DNA of 64,000 nt, taken from positions 2,193,001 through 2,257,000 of the forward strand of contig VICG01000009.1 in assembly GCA_008692225.1 (NCBI GenBank), written 5' to 3'. The stretch comes from Monilinia fructicola. Taxonomy: Eukaryota > Ascomycota > Leotiomycetes > Helotiales > Sclerotiniaceae. The notes beneath the pieces were generated by a model. The model had not been told where the DNA came from, ran no database searches, and saw nothing but the letters and a program-made list of their open reading frames with translations. Shown here in pieces: positions 24,021 to 37,078 of this stretch. A program made the translations under genes and the position numbers. The stretch's first letter is position 1, and the number at the start of each line of letters is the position of its first letter.

Positions 24021-26364
24021 AATTACTTATCGTTCGTACTTTATCAATCTATTTATTTATTAAAGATATTTAAATAACTATTAAAAGTTTCGAATAAGAG
24101 AATTTATAATAGCAATCGATTTATTATTATAATTAATTCTAAAAAGATAATTATAAAATCCTCGCTTTACTCTATATTCATTCATTTTGATAAATACAAA
24201 GTAAAGTTTTATTTCCATCAAATTAATCTAATATAGCCAAAACGAGCGATAATCTTAAAGATATATACCTATATTAGAATTACTAGTAATTCTAAATCAA
24301 TCTAGCCTATCCGCTTGTATAGAATACTATACCATTTATAATTTCACTAATTTGAAAAATATAAATAATAGTTAAATGCCTTTTAATAGGATATCCATAT
24401 TCATAGACTATACTTATTATGTAAACTATGAAAATGAAAATGAAAAACTGGCTAAATGTCTCTATTCATTCATTTCTCTCTCTAATATGTATGCCCCTCC
24501 TTCGCTCTCATCCTCGTGGCTTTTGTCTTGTCCGTAGTGTTACTAGTGTGTGTGTGTATCTACTAGTGAATAGGTGGGGTTCGTTCGGTCTTCGGTATTT
24601 TCTATTTTGTCTTTTGTTTTTTGTTTTTTATATCTTATATCTTATATCTTATATCTTATATCTTATATCTTATGCCTGGTCTTGATATTTATATTGATAT
24701 AACTATATTGATATTGATATTTGGTCCTCATACTCGAGCTGGAGCATCGATCTTGGAGTAGTTAGTATATATGAGGGAGAGGTCAGAATGAAATGAAATG
24801 AAACGATAGAAACGATACGCAAAGATACGTGACGTGAATATCCATCGAGATGCCCGTCGATGAGGAGCGAGGAGCTCTGGTGACGTGGGATGATGCGATG
24901 CTCGGGGGACGCTATGTATCGTAGATGGATGTGCAGATGGATGGATGGATGGGTGCTGTGAGAGGCGTGTGTGTATGTATGTACATTGTACAGTATGTAT
25001 GTATGTATGTATGTATGTATGTACACTGTACAGAGATCCCAAAGCGGACAGAAGTGGATGGAGGGTTTGATGCGGACTCGGACTCGGGATGATGGTTGGG
25101 TGGGTGGGCTTTGCGTGGTGGTGCTTTGGCGTTGGTAGCTTAGCTTAGCTTGTGTTGTTAGCTTGTGTTTGTTATCCCACGTTGTTTTCATGGGGAGGGG
25201 TTTTGGGTTCTGGGTGTTGGGGTGTGGTGTGGTGTTTTGTTTGGGGATTTGAATGGATGGATGGATGGATGGATGGATGGATAATGGGTGGAGGGTGTGC
25301 TTAGGTTGGGGTTTGAGGTTGAGGTTTGAGGTTTGGGATGGTTGGATATGGATATGGATATGGATATGGATATGGATATGGATATGCTGTTCATGCCATG
25401 CCATGCCATGCCATGTCATATCTAGATAGGTTGGTAGACGATAGATGATAGATAGATGATGGATAGTTAGGCAGGTAGGTAAAGAGTACCTAGGTAGATA
25501 TCATGGCACAGCTGGATTCGAGTAGATTATATGTCATACTTTACCTGTAACCTGGGTGTTCGATTAAGATGAATATCAACATGAGTATGCAATCCATATA
25601 TGTAGGTGTAGGCGTAGGCGTATGTAGTTGGAGGTGTATGAATATGAATATGACTACCTACCTAGGTATGAGCATAACCATGAATATCAACATAAATACC
25701 TACTCTGGAGTCTGGAGGTAATCAGATGATCGAACTACCATGTACAGAGCACAAGTAAGAGAAATAAACAAGCCGAGGTTCGGAGCCGATCGATGGAGTT
25801 TTGAGGGTTGGCTGTAGTGATTATGTAAGCTTACAGTGGGTTGGCTGTTGGCTGTTGGCTGTTGGCTGACTATGGATGTACTCGTACAATCCTCGTACAG
25901 TCCTCGTACAGCAGTAGCTGTGAATGAATGAATGTATGGGGTTGAAACATGACTACTGTGCTCTACGGACTACTGTAGGTGCTGTGCTGGATTGGGTTGA
26001 GATGATTCAACATGATTGAGGGGAACTTGAGGTGGAGAGTTTGTTGTTCGTTTGTTGGTCTGTTGGTCTGTTGGTCTGTTGGTCTGTTGGTTTGTTGATG
26101 AATCAATCTGTTTGTTAGTCTTTTGAGACTTGGAGTTTGGAGATTGGGGAGATGTTTTGGAGTTGAGGGTTGATCTGAGTGTTGGCTTGTTCATCGGATT
26201 GATTGTTGCCGTAATGAGATTGTTTAGCTGGCTAGAGACTTCCAGGTTGAAATTATTACTGCATTTGGATCGAGTTGGACTAGCCCGGAGACTTGGACTT
26301 GGAGTTGAAGGTGAAAGTTGAAAGTTTACTAAGTATAATTATTAGGACTTGATGCTTGTTTATC

Positions 26365-26446
26365 AATTTAGATACTTATAATTCTATAAACTTATTAGTA
26401 TTATAAATTTAGATACTTATAATTCTATAAACTTATTAGTATTATA
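26365..26446. repeat. 41-bp tandem duplication
   Basis: Two near-identical copies of a 41-bp AT-rich unit containing GATACTTATAATTCTATAAA. Confidence 0.85.
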
Positions 26447-26530
26447 AATTTATAATATATAATCCTCTATACGTATAATATTATACTTCTATTTACTTAA
26501 TAACTCTATTTAGTTTATTAATTAATGTCT

Positions 26531-26821
26531 ACTCACTTTTAAATATTTAGCTTATATAAATAATAAAAGGAGTAGGTAGATTATAATATAAGTATATTTA
26601 TTATTATAAATAAATACACTTGATTTATATTATAAAATAAAAGTTTAAATTTCTATTAACTTCTAATTAACTTCTACTTACTTCTAAATATTTAGCCTCT
26701 ATAAATAATAAAAGGAGTAGGTAAATTGTAATATGAGTATATTTATTATTTTAAATAAAATACACTTAATTTATATTATAAAATGAAAGTTTAAATTTCC
26801 TTTAACTTCTAATTAACTTCT
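26531..26821. repeat. 145-bp tandem duplication
   Basis: Two adjacent copies (26531-26675 and 26676-26821), each with AATAATAAAAGGAGTAGGTA and a TTAACTTCTAATTAACTTC tail. They differ by scattered transitions and small indels, so the duplication is not recent. Confidence 0.8.
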
Positions 26822-28547
26822 AATTAACTTCTATTCATCTTCTCTTCAACTTCTAAGCTGTATTAACTTTCAATCAAACTCCCGAGGCCTCATCAACTCT
26901 TGACCAACTTCCAATCAACTTCCATCAAACCTCATCTATTCTTCGATTAACCTCTCTCACCGTTATTCAAATATCATCATTATTATCATCATCACCTTCT
27001 TTATCCTCCATCATCTTTGTCATCATCTTCATCATCTTCTTTATCATCTCCCTCTGAATAAATCGAAATCCCAATCTCCACAAATCCTTTCAACCCTTAA
27101 CCCTTCCAAGCCAACAACAAGCTGCAGCGAAGATTCTTCAGCTGCAGCTAAAACCAAACCTCACATATTCCGTATCCCAATTGAGAAAGTACAGCAAACT
27201 CATGCACCTCAGCGGGTTCCTCGTCTGGCCTTTATGCTCGAAACGATGAGGCGAATGGATTTCTTGTTTATTTGACTTTTCCTCTCGAGTTCATCGGTTT
27301 AACCTGTCAAGCAGGTTAATACAGTGCGGTAATGAATGTCCTTTTCATTATTATTCATCGAGTCATGGATGGGATCACTCAAAGACTCAAAGTGCACACA
27401 GCACAAGTCATTGGAGTGAGATATGTCATCAGAACACAGTACGATATTACATATTATCATCAATGGCATCAACGGCATCAATGGTATTAATTCCATATCT
27501 ATTCCCATCGACTATCATTATTAATACTATTACTACTAACTACTACGATTACTATTACTCTCCTCCTCCTTCTCCTTCTTCTCCCCTTCTTCTTCTCCTT
27601 CAAGAAATCAGGGCAGAAGCAAAAGACTCCACTATAAGATTTTAACACTCTCGTGTTTCATCGTTTCATCATGAGGCGAGAAGTTTCGCTGGCAAGTCTT
27701 TTTTTTCTGTCCCTCCCTTCTTTCTTCCTTTGCGTCGTTCGTCTTCGGGCTTGCTTTACTTGTTTCTTCAGCTTTTGATTATTATTTTTTTTCTCCTTCC
27801 CTCTTGCAGGTGGTGATAGGAACCACGTCAGGTGAAAATGGGAACATCTTCCAAGTGTCCCCATTTTCCACGAATTAAATCATTTGCCTGGATTTCCGAT
27901 CAGAAAATGAAAATCAAAATGATATGAAATGGAAAAAAATTAAAAAAATACCAGAGTCAAATGCCTTTCAAATGAGTTTCATATGGAATTCTTTAGAATT
28001 ATACGAAATATGTTTGGATAAAACATAACTTGGTATTGGTAGTAAGTAGTAAGGTTAAAGTAGTCAAAGTCAAGTAAGTGACTGGTGAGTCAACGCACAC
28101 ATACTCCGTACATGTGAAGTGGAAATATTATGGATATATGAAGATATTTCACCGCATATCTTTCCTCCCCCTTCTTGTGCTTTGCAGATGGTTCATGGTT
28201 CATGCTTTATATTCATATCTTTTTGAATTTTTCATTCCTCATACCGAGTAAGAAATAGTTCATTCAACCAACTCTTTTGGAAAAGGAAAAGGGAAAAAAA
28301 GGAGCTGCACGCACTGCGCCTTTATATTCTTGCATTTACTGGATCGATCGATTGATTGCTTGATTTACTTACCGATACTTTTCAACATTCACCCTTCCCT
28401 CCCCCCCCGCCCCTCGTTTTGCTCTAGCTGCTGGACAGTTTGGTTGCTCACTTGGTTGCTTGGTACCTTTTGCCACTATCATATTATCAACACCGCTTTT
28501 TGGTCGTGTACCTATTTTTAATTAAGCCGAGAGGCGGAAAGTCATTC

Positions 28548-31356
28548 ATGTCCTGTTGCAATATATTCAACTGTTTGCCTTCTCCCCCAAACGTTCTTCG
28601 AAAATCAGGTGGTAAAGCGAAGCTTTCCAATTCTGATAACATCATGAACGAAGATTTGGCTTATGGTACCATGGATACCGATAGGCCTGAAAATGTCGCT
28701 GGTAGCAATGAACGAGTCGAAAGACCTAAAAATGATAGGAGAAAAGTAAGTTTTATCATCTCTCAATTCTTGAGTGTCTTTTATTTTATTTTCAAACAAT
28801 CGAGTTATCAACCATTTCACCTATTTGAATCTTTTGAAATGTATGATACTAACAAATCATTAGACAACTTACACATTCCCCATCAAAATCATGCCCTCAC
28901 CTAAATCTACCACCAGCACTTCCCTCATCGAAGAATTCACCGAAGTCGAAACACAAAGCCTACTACAATGAATCCCTAGATTACAATTATATTTCCTCAC
29001 GATTTGCATTTTCCCTCGGCCTTCGACCAGACGCCGATCGTCCAGCTAAACCGAGATCAAAATCCGTTTCGAAACCCAGAATACCCTTTAAACCAAAACA
29101 TTTGGTTAGATCACAAACTTCCCCAATTTCCGAGATTAAACCTCTTCAAAGATCAAGGACAGAGCCACTTTCCAGAAGAATTTTTTCCCCTTGGCTAGAG
29201 ATAATGCGGATTCGGAAGATACGCCAGTGAATACATCTACGGATACACCAATCGCACCAAGAATTCCACCTAGAAGAACTTCTACGACCGCTACTCTTGT
29301 CCCTTCTAATTCCCAAGCTCCTCCCATCTTCTCACTTTTGGAACCAACACCACAAGCTATCTCTCGATCGAGTTTGACAAGTCCATTATTTCCAGATGCG
29401 GATTTGAATCCATTTTCTCCCAGACCTGGAGCGACTTTTGGTGCCATGGTCGTTGATACACCGCCAAGAACACCACAGCGACCAAAATTACTACAAACCC
29501 AAACAGAAGGGACACCCAGTCTTTTCGAAGCCCTCAATTCACACCCCGTGATACCCATGCCAAATATCCCCACAATCCTCACCGAAGAGCCTGAAATCGT
29601 CTCTGACGAACCGGGAGATCTCCCAGAAGAATCGGAACGCAATCTCGAGGGAATGGGAACGGGTACTGGTATTGGTATGGGATTTGGGATTGGTGAAGAA
29701 ATCCGCGGGAGAGATTATGATCAAGATCCTGATACTATGAGTGGTGATCTTACTTTACATTGGAAATCTTCTCCTTTATCAAGATATACACAACGGACGG
29801 TTTTTTGGATCGTACCGAATGCGAAATTTGATGTCGTCTTTGGTCATGATGAAACGGATTTTAATGTGCCGATTCAAAATCCCACGAAATGGGGACTTGG
29901 GGGATGGGGTCTAGGAGGAGCAGGAGGAGGCGGAGGAGGCGGTGTGGAAAGAGCAAGGAATGAGAGAAATCAATTTAGAGAAGGAATTCGAAGGGGGGTA
30001 CTCAAGAAAGTCGAGGAGCAGAGTAGTTTCTCGCTACTGCATAGTGCAACCAATATCATGGATATGTGGTTGAGACCACCATATCCGACGCACGTGCGGG
30101 GAAATTCCAAGGATTCGGATTCCAAAACTCCGTTGTTGGGGAATGCGGATGATCAGGGAAGAGAGATATTCATGATGTTCCACTTACTTTCCCTGAGCTG
30201 GAAAAGCAGTTGAGGAATGAATTAAATTGTACGGAAGAAAGAAGACGCAAACATGAAGGGAAGAGGGCAGTGAATATTTGGGACGTTAGGGCTGGAAAGG
30301 CAGTTTTGGCTGAACAGGCTAAGGGCGCTAGTGGGGAGATTAGGAAATTGGTGGGTGCCGTCGTCAAGGATGTCAAGGCGAGAGAAGGGGGCAAAGAGAG
30401 TTGTTAGTGGGGGAAGTTTGAATGGGGCTGGGAGAGCACCACCAGTTGAAGCTGAAGCTAAACATGACAAGATTGCTCGTGAGGAAACTGCCCCTGGCCC
30501 CTCTGCAGCTGATGCATCAAACGCAGTTGTCACACAACAACCACAACTACAACCCCAACCACAAACCGAGAACTCACGCCCTACCTCACCCATCCTCTCT
30601 CCCTCTGCACTCAAGACTGAATCTATCCCTGAAGCTGCACTTCCCTCTACGAATCTCCCCAATCCCAAGACCTTTGAACTTACCCCCACAACTGCAAACC
30701 AGACGGAAAATCACAGTCCCAGCTCCAGTCTCCGCGTTGAATTCACAGATACACAGATCCAAGAACAAATTCAAGCTCAAATGGATCGGGAGGCTGAGAG
30801 GGAAGCTGAAAGGGAGATGGAGAGAGAAATGCAAGCACAAATGGAACGAGAAATTCAAGAGCAAATTGAAGAGGAAATGAGAGCTCAAGCTACTCCTCCA
30901 ACACTTCCACCCCGTCCCAAACGTTTCTCCATTGCTCCAGATACAAAGATTGGTTCCGAATCTGCTCCCGCCAGATCTTCAGAAGTAGAAACGAAAGAGC
31001 AAGAAGAAACAGGATCTCTAGCTCCACATATTCACTCTTCGATCTCCAAAATACGCTCCGCACACTCTCATCATGATGATGGTGATTCAGACGATGAAGG
31101 CAATGAAGCAATGTCCGAAATCAACCTTTCAAAAATTCCAGTTCACCGACTCGAAATTGATGATGTGAATTTGGACATTTTGGAACAGATGTCGGAGATC
31201 AATCTTCCCGGTCCAGCTTTTGGTTCTTTGAATGAGAGATTCGATGCGAAGTGGGAGATGGAGGATGAGAGGATTCATCCGGATAGAAGGGTTTGGAGAC
31301 GGAATTTTAGGGGTGTGCTAGGGGAGTTGTTGAGAGTCAGGGAGCTGAGGGTTTAG
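28548..31356 (+). CDS. large low-complexity protein of unknown function, frame disrupted
   Basis: I do not recognise this gene. Exon 1 (28548-28745) starts MSCCNIF, a Cys pair that could be lipidated. Intron 28746-28863 (GTAAGT, ATTAG) is followed by one long exon to TAG at 31354. The protein (about 890 residues) is rich in Pro/Ser/Thr and Arg, has a Gly-rich stretch near 29905-29945, a short ordered-looking patch FWIVPNAKFDVVFGHDE (about 29804) resembling the strand-turn of retropepsin-like folds, an Arg/Glu coiled coil (30770-30890), and twice MSEINL near the C-terminus. Four one-base changes are needed to read through: in CCCC at about 28883, in the T6/C4 run at about 29185, around 30160 (GGAAGAGAGATA), and in GGGGG at about 30388. 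Apart from these the frame is open and biased like coding DNA. Confidence 0.65.
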
Positions 31357-34300
31357 TGTGGTGAGGAGAGAAGGGAGAGGAGAGGGGGGAGAAGCTTGAG
31401 AGGAGGAGGGAGGAGAGAGCAGAGGCCAGAGAGGGAAAGCTAAGTCGCAGACCACAGATATCGAGTGGGCTGAGTATATATCTTAGTGAAAACGTACTCG
31501 GTCTGAAAATGCGGGGCATGATATGATGGGTCCCACGATACGCATGATGTGGGTGGACCCACTTGACAACAAACGATGGTCTGCGGGGTGGTGTTATCTT
31601 TCTCTAGGCGTGCTCTGGATTTTTTTTTTCGATTTTTTTTCTTCTCTGATTGATTGATTGATGGATGGATGGTTACTTTGGATTGGATTGGAATCGCTGG
31701 ATTACCCTCTTTTGTTTTATTTTTTATGGCTCTGGTTCTTCTCTTTGCTCGGGGGGGTTCGTTCTTGGGGTTCATTCGTGCGGGCTTGTCTTGCCTTAGT
31801 ATATGTATGAAGGGTGGATGGATGGTGTATGTCTATCTGTCTGTCCGTCTGTCTATTTGAACTTAATACGTTTGGTGACTATTTATTTTTCTTTGGTTGT
31901 GGTGTGGGATGGTATGGTATGGTATGGTGTGTGTGCCGCGTGCTGCGTGCCTGCCTGTCGGACATTTATTTTTAGTTGGGTTGCCGTGTGTGTATGTGTG
32001 TTGATGCTTTGGCATAGATGAATGCATGGATGGACGAATGAATGAATGGATGATAGCGGAAGCGGGGGTTGACAAGATTGACGATAACGAGTTATTTCAC
32101 ACACGAAGAATGAATGACTTGATGGGATGGATGAATGTTTATTGCAGTTTGTTTGTTTTTTTTGGTTTTTTTTTGGTTTGTTTGTTTTTTGGTTTGTTCT
32201 TTTCTTCTACTTTCCTTCTTCATCTAGCGAATGGGATCTGGGGATTTTGGCTTTGGGCATTTGGTTCAGTAGCGTAGCGTAGCATGCATGGCATAGCATA
32301 GCATAGCATAGCATAGCATGGCATAGCATGGCTTATTATAGTATATTTTACTTCAGTTTAGTTTAGTTTAGTACATTTAGTAGATAGTTGAATATATAAG
32401 ACCTTTTTAATTTTTGATTTTGATTTTGATTCTGATTTTGATTTTGATTCTGATTTTGATTTAGATTTAGATTTAGATTTAGATTTTATTTATTAGATTT
32501 AGATTTAGATTTAGATTTAGCCCGCAAATACACTAGTCCCTCTTAACCTCCCGTATATATATTCACCAACATCACCAACAAACACACACCCTCCTTCTTT
32601 ACCCATCATCTTGCCTCGATATAACCCACCTCGTCGTCCTAACCCCCACAGAGCTTAAACCACCTCCCTCCCTATCCCACCCCTCTCATCATCAGGCCAA
32701 CGATCCATCCATCCATCCATCCATCCCTAGAGAAACAACGACGTTGTATTTCGCTCGGCTGAAATGTATATCTATATCTATATATATGTGTGTGTGTGTG
32801 TGTAAAAGTATAATCACAGCCGCAATGAAAGCTCCAGATGCGGATCCGAGAGTTCGATATGGCGCACGAATTTGGGTTGGGGGAAAGGGTGCCGGTGCCG
32901 GTGTCGGCGGTTCCCTGGACCACTTTTCTTGGATTGGTCGCGTCGCTGCATGCTTGCGCTTTGAGCTTATGTGTGTGTGAGGCTAGATGTGCGATGCTCG
33001 GGTTATGAAGTGGAGGGGAGGGGAGGTGGCTGGCTTTGTGTATGGGGGGGGGGGGAGTTGGGAGTTGGGCGAGGTGGAGGGCAGGGTTGGTTCCTTGCTT
33101 GCTAGGCTTGAGGATGGAGATGGAGATGGAGATGGAGATGGAGATGCATGGGATTGCTTAGGCGATCTGCTCTTTGGGTTTCGAGGAGTGGTGGCCTCTT
33201 TTACCTGCAGCCGGCTCGGCCTCGGGCTCCGTCCCGCCACAACCAAGCAGTGCTCCTGTGAGCCGTTTCCTCTTCCTATCGTCTTCTCGAATCTCGAGAG
33301 TGCTGTCGGTGGGCGGGCAGGATCCCGCGCGCGTGTCGTGGCTTCCTCGGGACACCGGGACCGTGAGCGCGTCGTGTTTTTCTGCGCCCGGTTGGTGCAA
33401 GCTGGGGTGGGGAGCGTGGGATGCTGTATGCTTGCATTTATTGCATTTATTGCATTTATTGCATTGCACGAGGTGTTGGAGGCGGATTGGGAGTTTCTGA
33501 TGCATCGCATCTCATGTGCTTGCGAGTGATCCTGGGGATCCAACGATCTGCTAGTATGTATATAAATATATATAGCGTTATCCCATGGAGCAACGCCATG
33601 ATTCTGATATCTCAAAGTCAGTATCTTGTACTGATGGCAGCGAAGTGGATCATCATGGCGGGGGAATCTCTTCAGCAAATGGAGGCGATGCGGGTGGGTG
33701 TGCATGTGCTAGCAAAGTCGGAGCGTGGTGGGAGGGCACGCCCAAGTTTCCTCGAAGCGACGGCAGGTCTGGGCTCGGCGACCTGAAGGTTCCGCGGATG
33801 GTGATCATGAATGAGACGTTGTTGGTGGGGGCAGACTGGGGATGCGACAAAAGGGGCAGCGGCAAGGATGAGATCGCCATGACCTTGTCGAAGAGCAGAA
33901 GCCGGGTGCGGAGAAATCTCACAGGATCTGGGGGTTCATGATTTGCATGCCGGTTCCAGTCACCCGTCTTCTTGCATGGTTCTATCTGTCGTCTGATTGA
34001 TTGTCCTGAACCAAGTCACCTGCGACCGTGGGCTTGATGGTCAGCATCGTAGTGAGGCGCTGGAGGAGCATCACGTGCTTGATAGGTTGGCTAGATGATC
34101 TGCCTTTCTGTAGAGTAGAATTCATAAGGAAGTCATAGGATAGTTCCACAGTTATTGGAGAGCTTCGTGCCCAATCTGGTTATGGACTAGTTTGCCTGCA
34201 TTCTCCTTGGTCGAGTAATAACTTTACTCTCAGATGAATACCCAGCAAGGTTGATATATCCTTAGCCTACAACTTACAAACCATCAAACTTGAGCTGTCA

Positions 34301-34580
34301 AGTCTAAGGTCGATTGCCTGAGGAGACTGGATCATGATAGTCCATCCTTTGATATCAAATTCTAGGTTTATAATCTCAAGATCATTTGAGATGGTATAGT
34401 CCTATCATTACTATATGCCTAACTATATAGTGACGAGGATTGATCAACCTTATACAGTGAAGAGGTCTTTTACAACGCTTTTATATAAACGTCGAGCAAG
34501 ATGTATGTATGAATAGCCTGGGAAATTTGAGTAAATGATACATGACCCTGATGAGAAGTACTTTTCCCGAGTTCTAAAAC
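31357..34580. other. gene-free low-complexity region
   Basis: No gene supported. It is G/T-rich on the plus strand to about 32300, with GGTAT, TAGCA (about 32275-32335) and GATTTAGATTT (32400-32520) repeats, an ATCC run (32705-32727), a GT run (about 32785-32803), GGAGAT (33115-33146) and ATTGCATTT (33435-33465). The long frames around 32983-33950 on both strands are overlapping, have no domain or splice structure and vanish outside the repeats. 33950-34580 holds nothing I recognise. Confidence 0.6.
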
Positions 34581-36407
34581 TCAAGAAGTTGATCTCTCTT
34601 TACCTCGCAGCTGGTCAATTCGTTCTTCGCTCGGTTTCCAAGCCTCCACATCTTCAGCCCCCTCGGCAAATACCTCTTCAGCTAGGGATGCATTCCTCCT
34701 CCCTCCATTCTTCCCCATAGACTTCGCTTTTCTCACCATAATCCACTGTAGCTTTCCTACCAGCCCCTCTCTAACCCCTTCATCCGAATCGCCCAACTGC
34801 CAATCTACTCCCTGCCCTACAAAAAGCCGATCCATACTCTCCAAAGTCTGCCCGGCCGTCTCGGGATAAAAGCACCAAAACTATCACCGCATTGACAACA
34901 TTGAACACCGCAAAGATGATATAAGTCTTATATCCAATATTTTCCAAGGCCGGCGGTGTAATTTCCACCACGAGAAAGTTTCCCAGGAAATCTGCTGCAG
35001 CCGCTAAAGAAGCGCCTTTGGCTCGGATTTTGAGAGGTAGGATTTCGGGTGGATAAACCCAGACGGTGGCCATCCATCCCCATGTAAAAAGTGCTTCGAA
35101 GGCAAAGATCAATACTACCGCTATGATACTAGCTGTGGGGGTTTGAGGGAAAACGCAAATGGCCTCGGCGATGAGGACTAGACACATCCCGATGGCGTTT
35201 ATTATGAACAATTTGCGCCTGCCGACACGGTCAATTGTCCACCACTGGGGTTTGGTTAGTTGGCTATCATTTGAATTATGGGGGGCGGGGGGATATTCGA
35301 GGGGAGAAAACTAACTGTGAGGAATGACGCGATCAGATAGAATAACTGCAGAAAGCATCCGAGAAAAAGCGACGTTTCTTGACTCATACCCAAGCTACTC
35401 TTGAATAGGGTAGGAGCGTAATAAGTTATGATATTGATGCCTGGATTTGTTAGTGGATGAGGAAATCATAGCACGACCGAAGGCTTACCACTCAGCTGTT
35501 GCATGAACTGGATCCCCAAAGCCAAATAAAACCTCTTATTAGCTTTGATTCCGTTATCCCGAAAGAGATCTCCCCAAGTCCCTTCTTCCTTCTCTTCAAT
35601 CATCATGATTGCTCCCATGATTTCGTCCTTCTCCTTCTGAACCGCAAGATCATCAATACTCGTACCCCTCAACCTAGCCAACACTGCAAGTCCTCTATCC
35701 TCATTCTGATCATGCCTCATCAACCACCTCGGCGTATCAGGTAGCCAGACGGTTACAGCCAAGATATAAAGCGCAAAGACGCACTGAAAAAGGAGCGGAA
35801 ACCGCCATTGCAAATCGGATTTGTGGAAATAAACCCCATAATTAATCCAATACGCCAACATCAATCCAAAAAGCATCGTACTCAATTGACAGCAGACTTG
35901 CCAGCCTCTTTGCGCCGCGGCCGAGATTTCACTCTGGTAGACCGGTGTCACGCTGGTGACATATCCAATCCCGATCCCCGTGATGACTCTCGCACTCATA
36001 AACTGGATCCTCTCATATGAGGTCCCCATCACGATACCACCCACCATCACAATAAGAGTACCAAGCAGCAGGGTTCGCTTTCTCCCCAAGTACTCGGTGG
36101 TGAAGGCAGCGGCGATGGCACCAAACACGGCACCGACGTCGTACAGAGCGGTGATGGTTCCAATCATTAACGTGCTTGGGTTTCCCATACTGGAAAGCCA
36201 GTAGGAGGATATTACGACGCCCGACATAACCCCTTGGTCGTAGCCAAAGAGTAGGAATCCGGATGAGCAGACAGAAGTTATGGCCGCGACGAGGGAAGGC
36301 CCCTGGAGGAATCTGGGGGTGATTTTTGAGGACATTCTGGGCTTGGTGGTCATATAGGGCCCGTCAGAATTGAGCTGTACAGAGGAGGCCGTATCTGATG
36401 AGATCAA
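34581..36407 (-). CDS. MFS sugar transporter (hexose transporter family)
   Basis: Proton-coupled sugar uptake across the plasma membrane is the usual role of this family; the substrate cannot be told. Exons: 36407-35489, 35440-35316, 35244 to stop at 34581; introns 35488-35441 (GTAAGC) and 35315-35245 (GTTAGT). Family signatures seen: GYDQGVMSGV in the first helix, GRKRT in loop 2-3, PDTPRWLM at the end of helix 6, FMQQLSGINIITYYAP across the first intron, DRVGRRKL, and PETAGQTLE after the last helix. About twelve hydrophobic segments are visible. The frame breaks in a T4 run at about 34864 (GTGCTTTTATCC); one extra T joins helix 12 to PETAGQTLE and a 90-residue cytoplasmic tail. Upstream it faces about 670 bp of gene-free DNA. 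Confidence 0.88.
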
Positions 36408-37078
36408 ACAAGCAAAGGCTACTATGGAAGGAAGTTATCCGACATTGTTCGCTATTTAAATGTCCTTGGCGGAAAACATATAGCTATCGATTCGGCAGGC
36501 GTTTCCAACCATTTTCCTTTTCGGTAGACAAAACAGCGAACGCGAATGATCTGATGGTTTGACAGCGAGCATAGATGATGTCGGCAATTGTCTTCAACGT
36601 TGATCATTTCCCAAGAGCTGTAAGTGTATGTAACGCTATGCATTCCCCCACATCTCCATCTGGGTTGCAGATGAATCATCTGCAACCCCCACGCATAGTT
36701 TGTGGATATATACTGACTCAAGTTGTCTCATTCTGGGGAAACGAGGAGATTTTGGGGAGGTTACGACAGATGTTGTTAGAAACTATTGGATATTAGCCGG
36801 AAATGATAATTCGTGGTGCTAAGGTTATATAGCTCTACCTCATTCGGGTTGGAAGATCACGTGCACGCGGGTCTTTCCTGTTTGTGCATGTGGCAAGGAG
36901 TTCTGCAAACAATCTTTTTTCTCTTCACCAAAGAACTCACATCAGATTGAGACTAGAGCTCTTGAGGAGAGTTGCAAGACATCAAAAATTCGCACCAAGA
37001 TTTCATCACGGCGAGAATACGCATGCAAAGGCTTGGAGAAAGAGTGGATGGAGTTCTGGCTTCTTAAACTCTTTTGAT
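36408..37078. other. gene-free spacer, promoter side of the transporter
   Basis: Upstream DNA of the minus-strand transporter and 3' side of the coiled-coil gene. It contains an E-box-like CACGTG (about 36859) and no supported coding region. Confidence 0.5.

Larger units (their letters stand above)
22647..24420. repeat. AT island with satellites and a possible solo LTR
   Basis: Continuation of the AT island to an abrupt edge at about 24420. It contains a TTATTTA-type satellite (about 23095-23335), a less AT-rich block at 23345-23640 with repeated AAATGGAATGGC words and a TATA-like stretch, which could be a solo LTR or other repeat fragment, and an AAATTATT satellite (about 23875-24020). No coding trace. 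Confidence 0.6.
24421..28547. other. long gene-free region, low complexity
   Basis: No gene supported. 24628-24673 is a TATCTTA repeat. From 24700 to about 26300 the plus strand is strongly rich in G and T with stacked simple repeats (GTAT at about 24970-25023, GGAT at 25252-25282, GGATAT at 25345-25385, GGTCTGTT at about 26060-26095). 26330-26870 is AT-rich with tandem duplications. 27000-28547 is of mixed composition with pyrimidine-rich stretches and is probably the long upstream region of the gene at 28548. Open frames here follow the repeats. Confidence 0.6.

Noticed and set aside
24703..25419. 238-residue minus-strand frame
   Set aside because: It consists of translated simple repeats (His-Ile, Thr-Tyr-Ile-His, Pro-Ser-Ile-His) and is not a protein family.
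32983..33950. Overlapping long frames on both strands, up to 240 codons
   Set aside because: They overlap each other in several frames, follow GGAGAT and TTGCA repeats and local high GC, and contain no recognisable domain.
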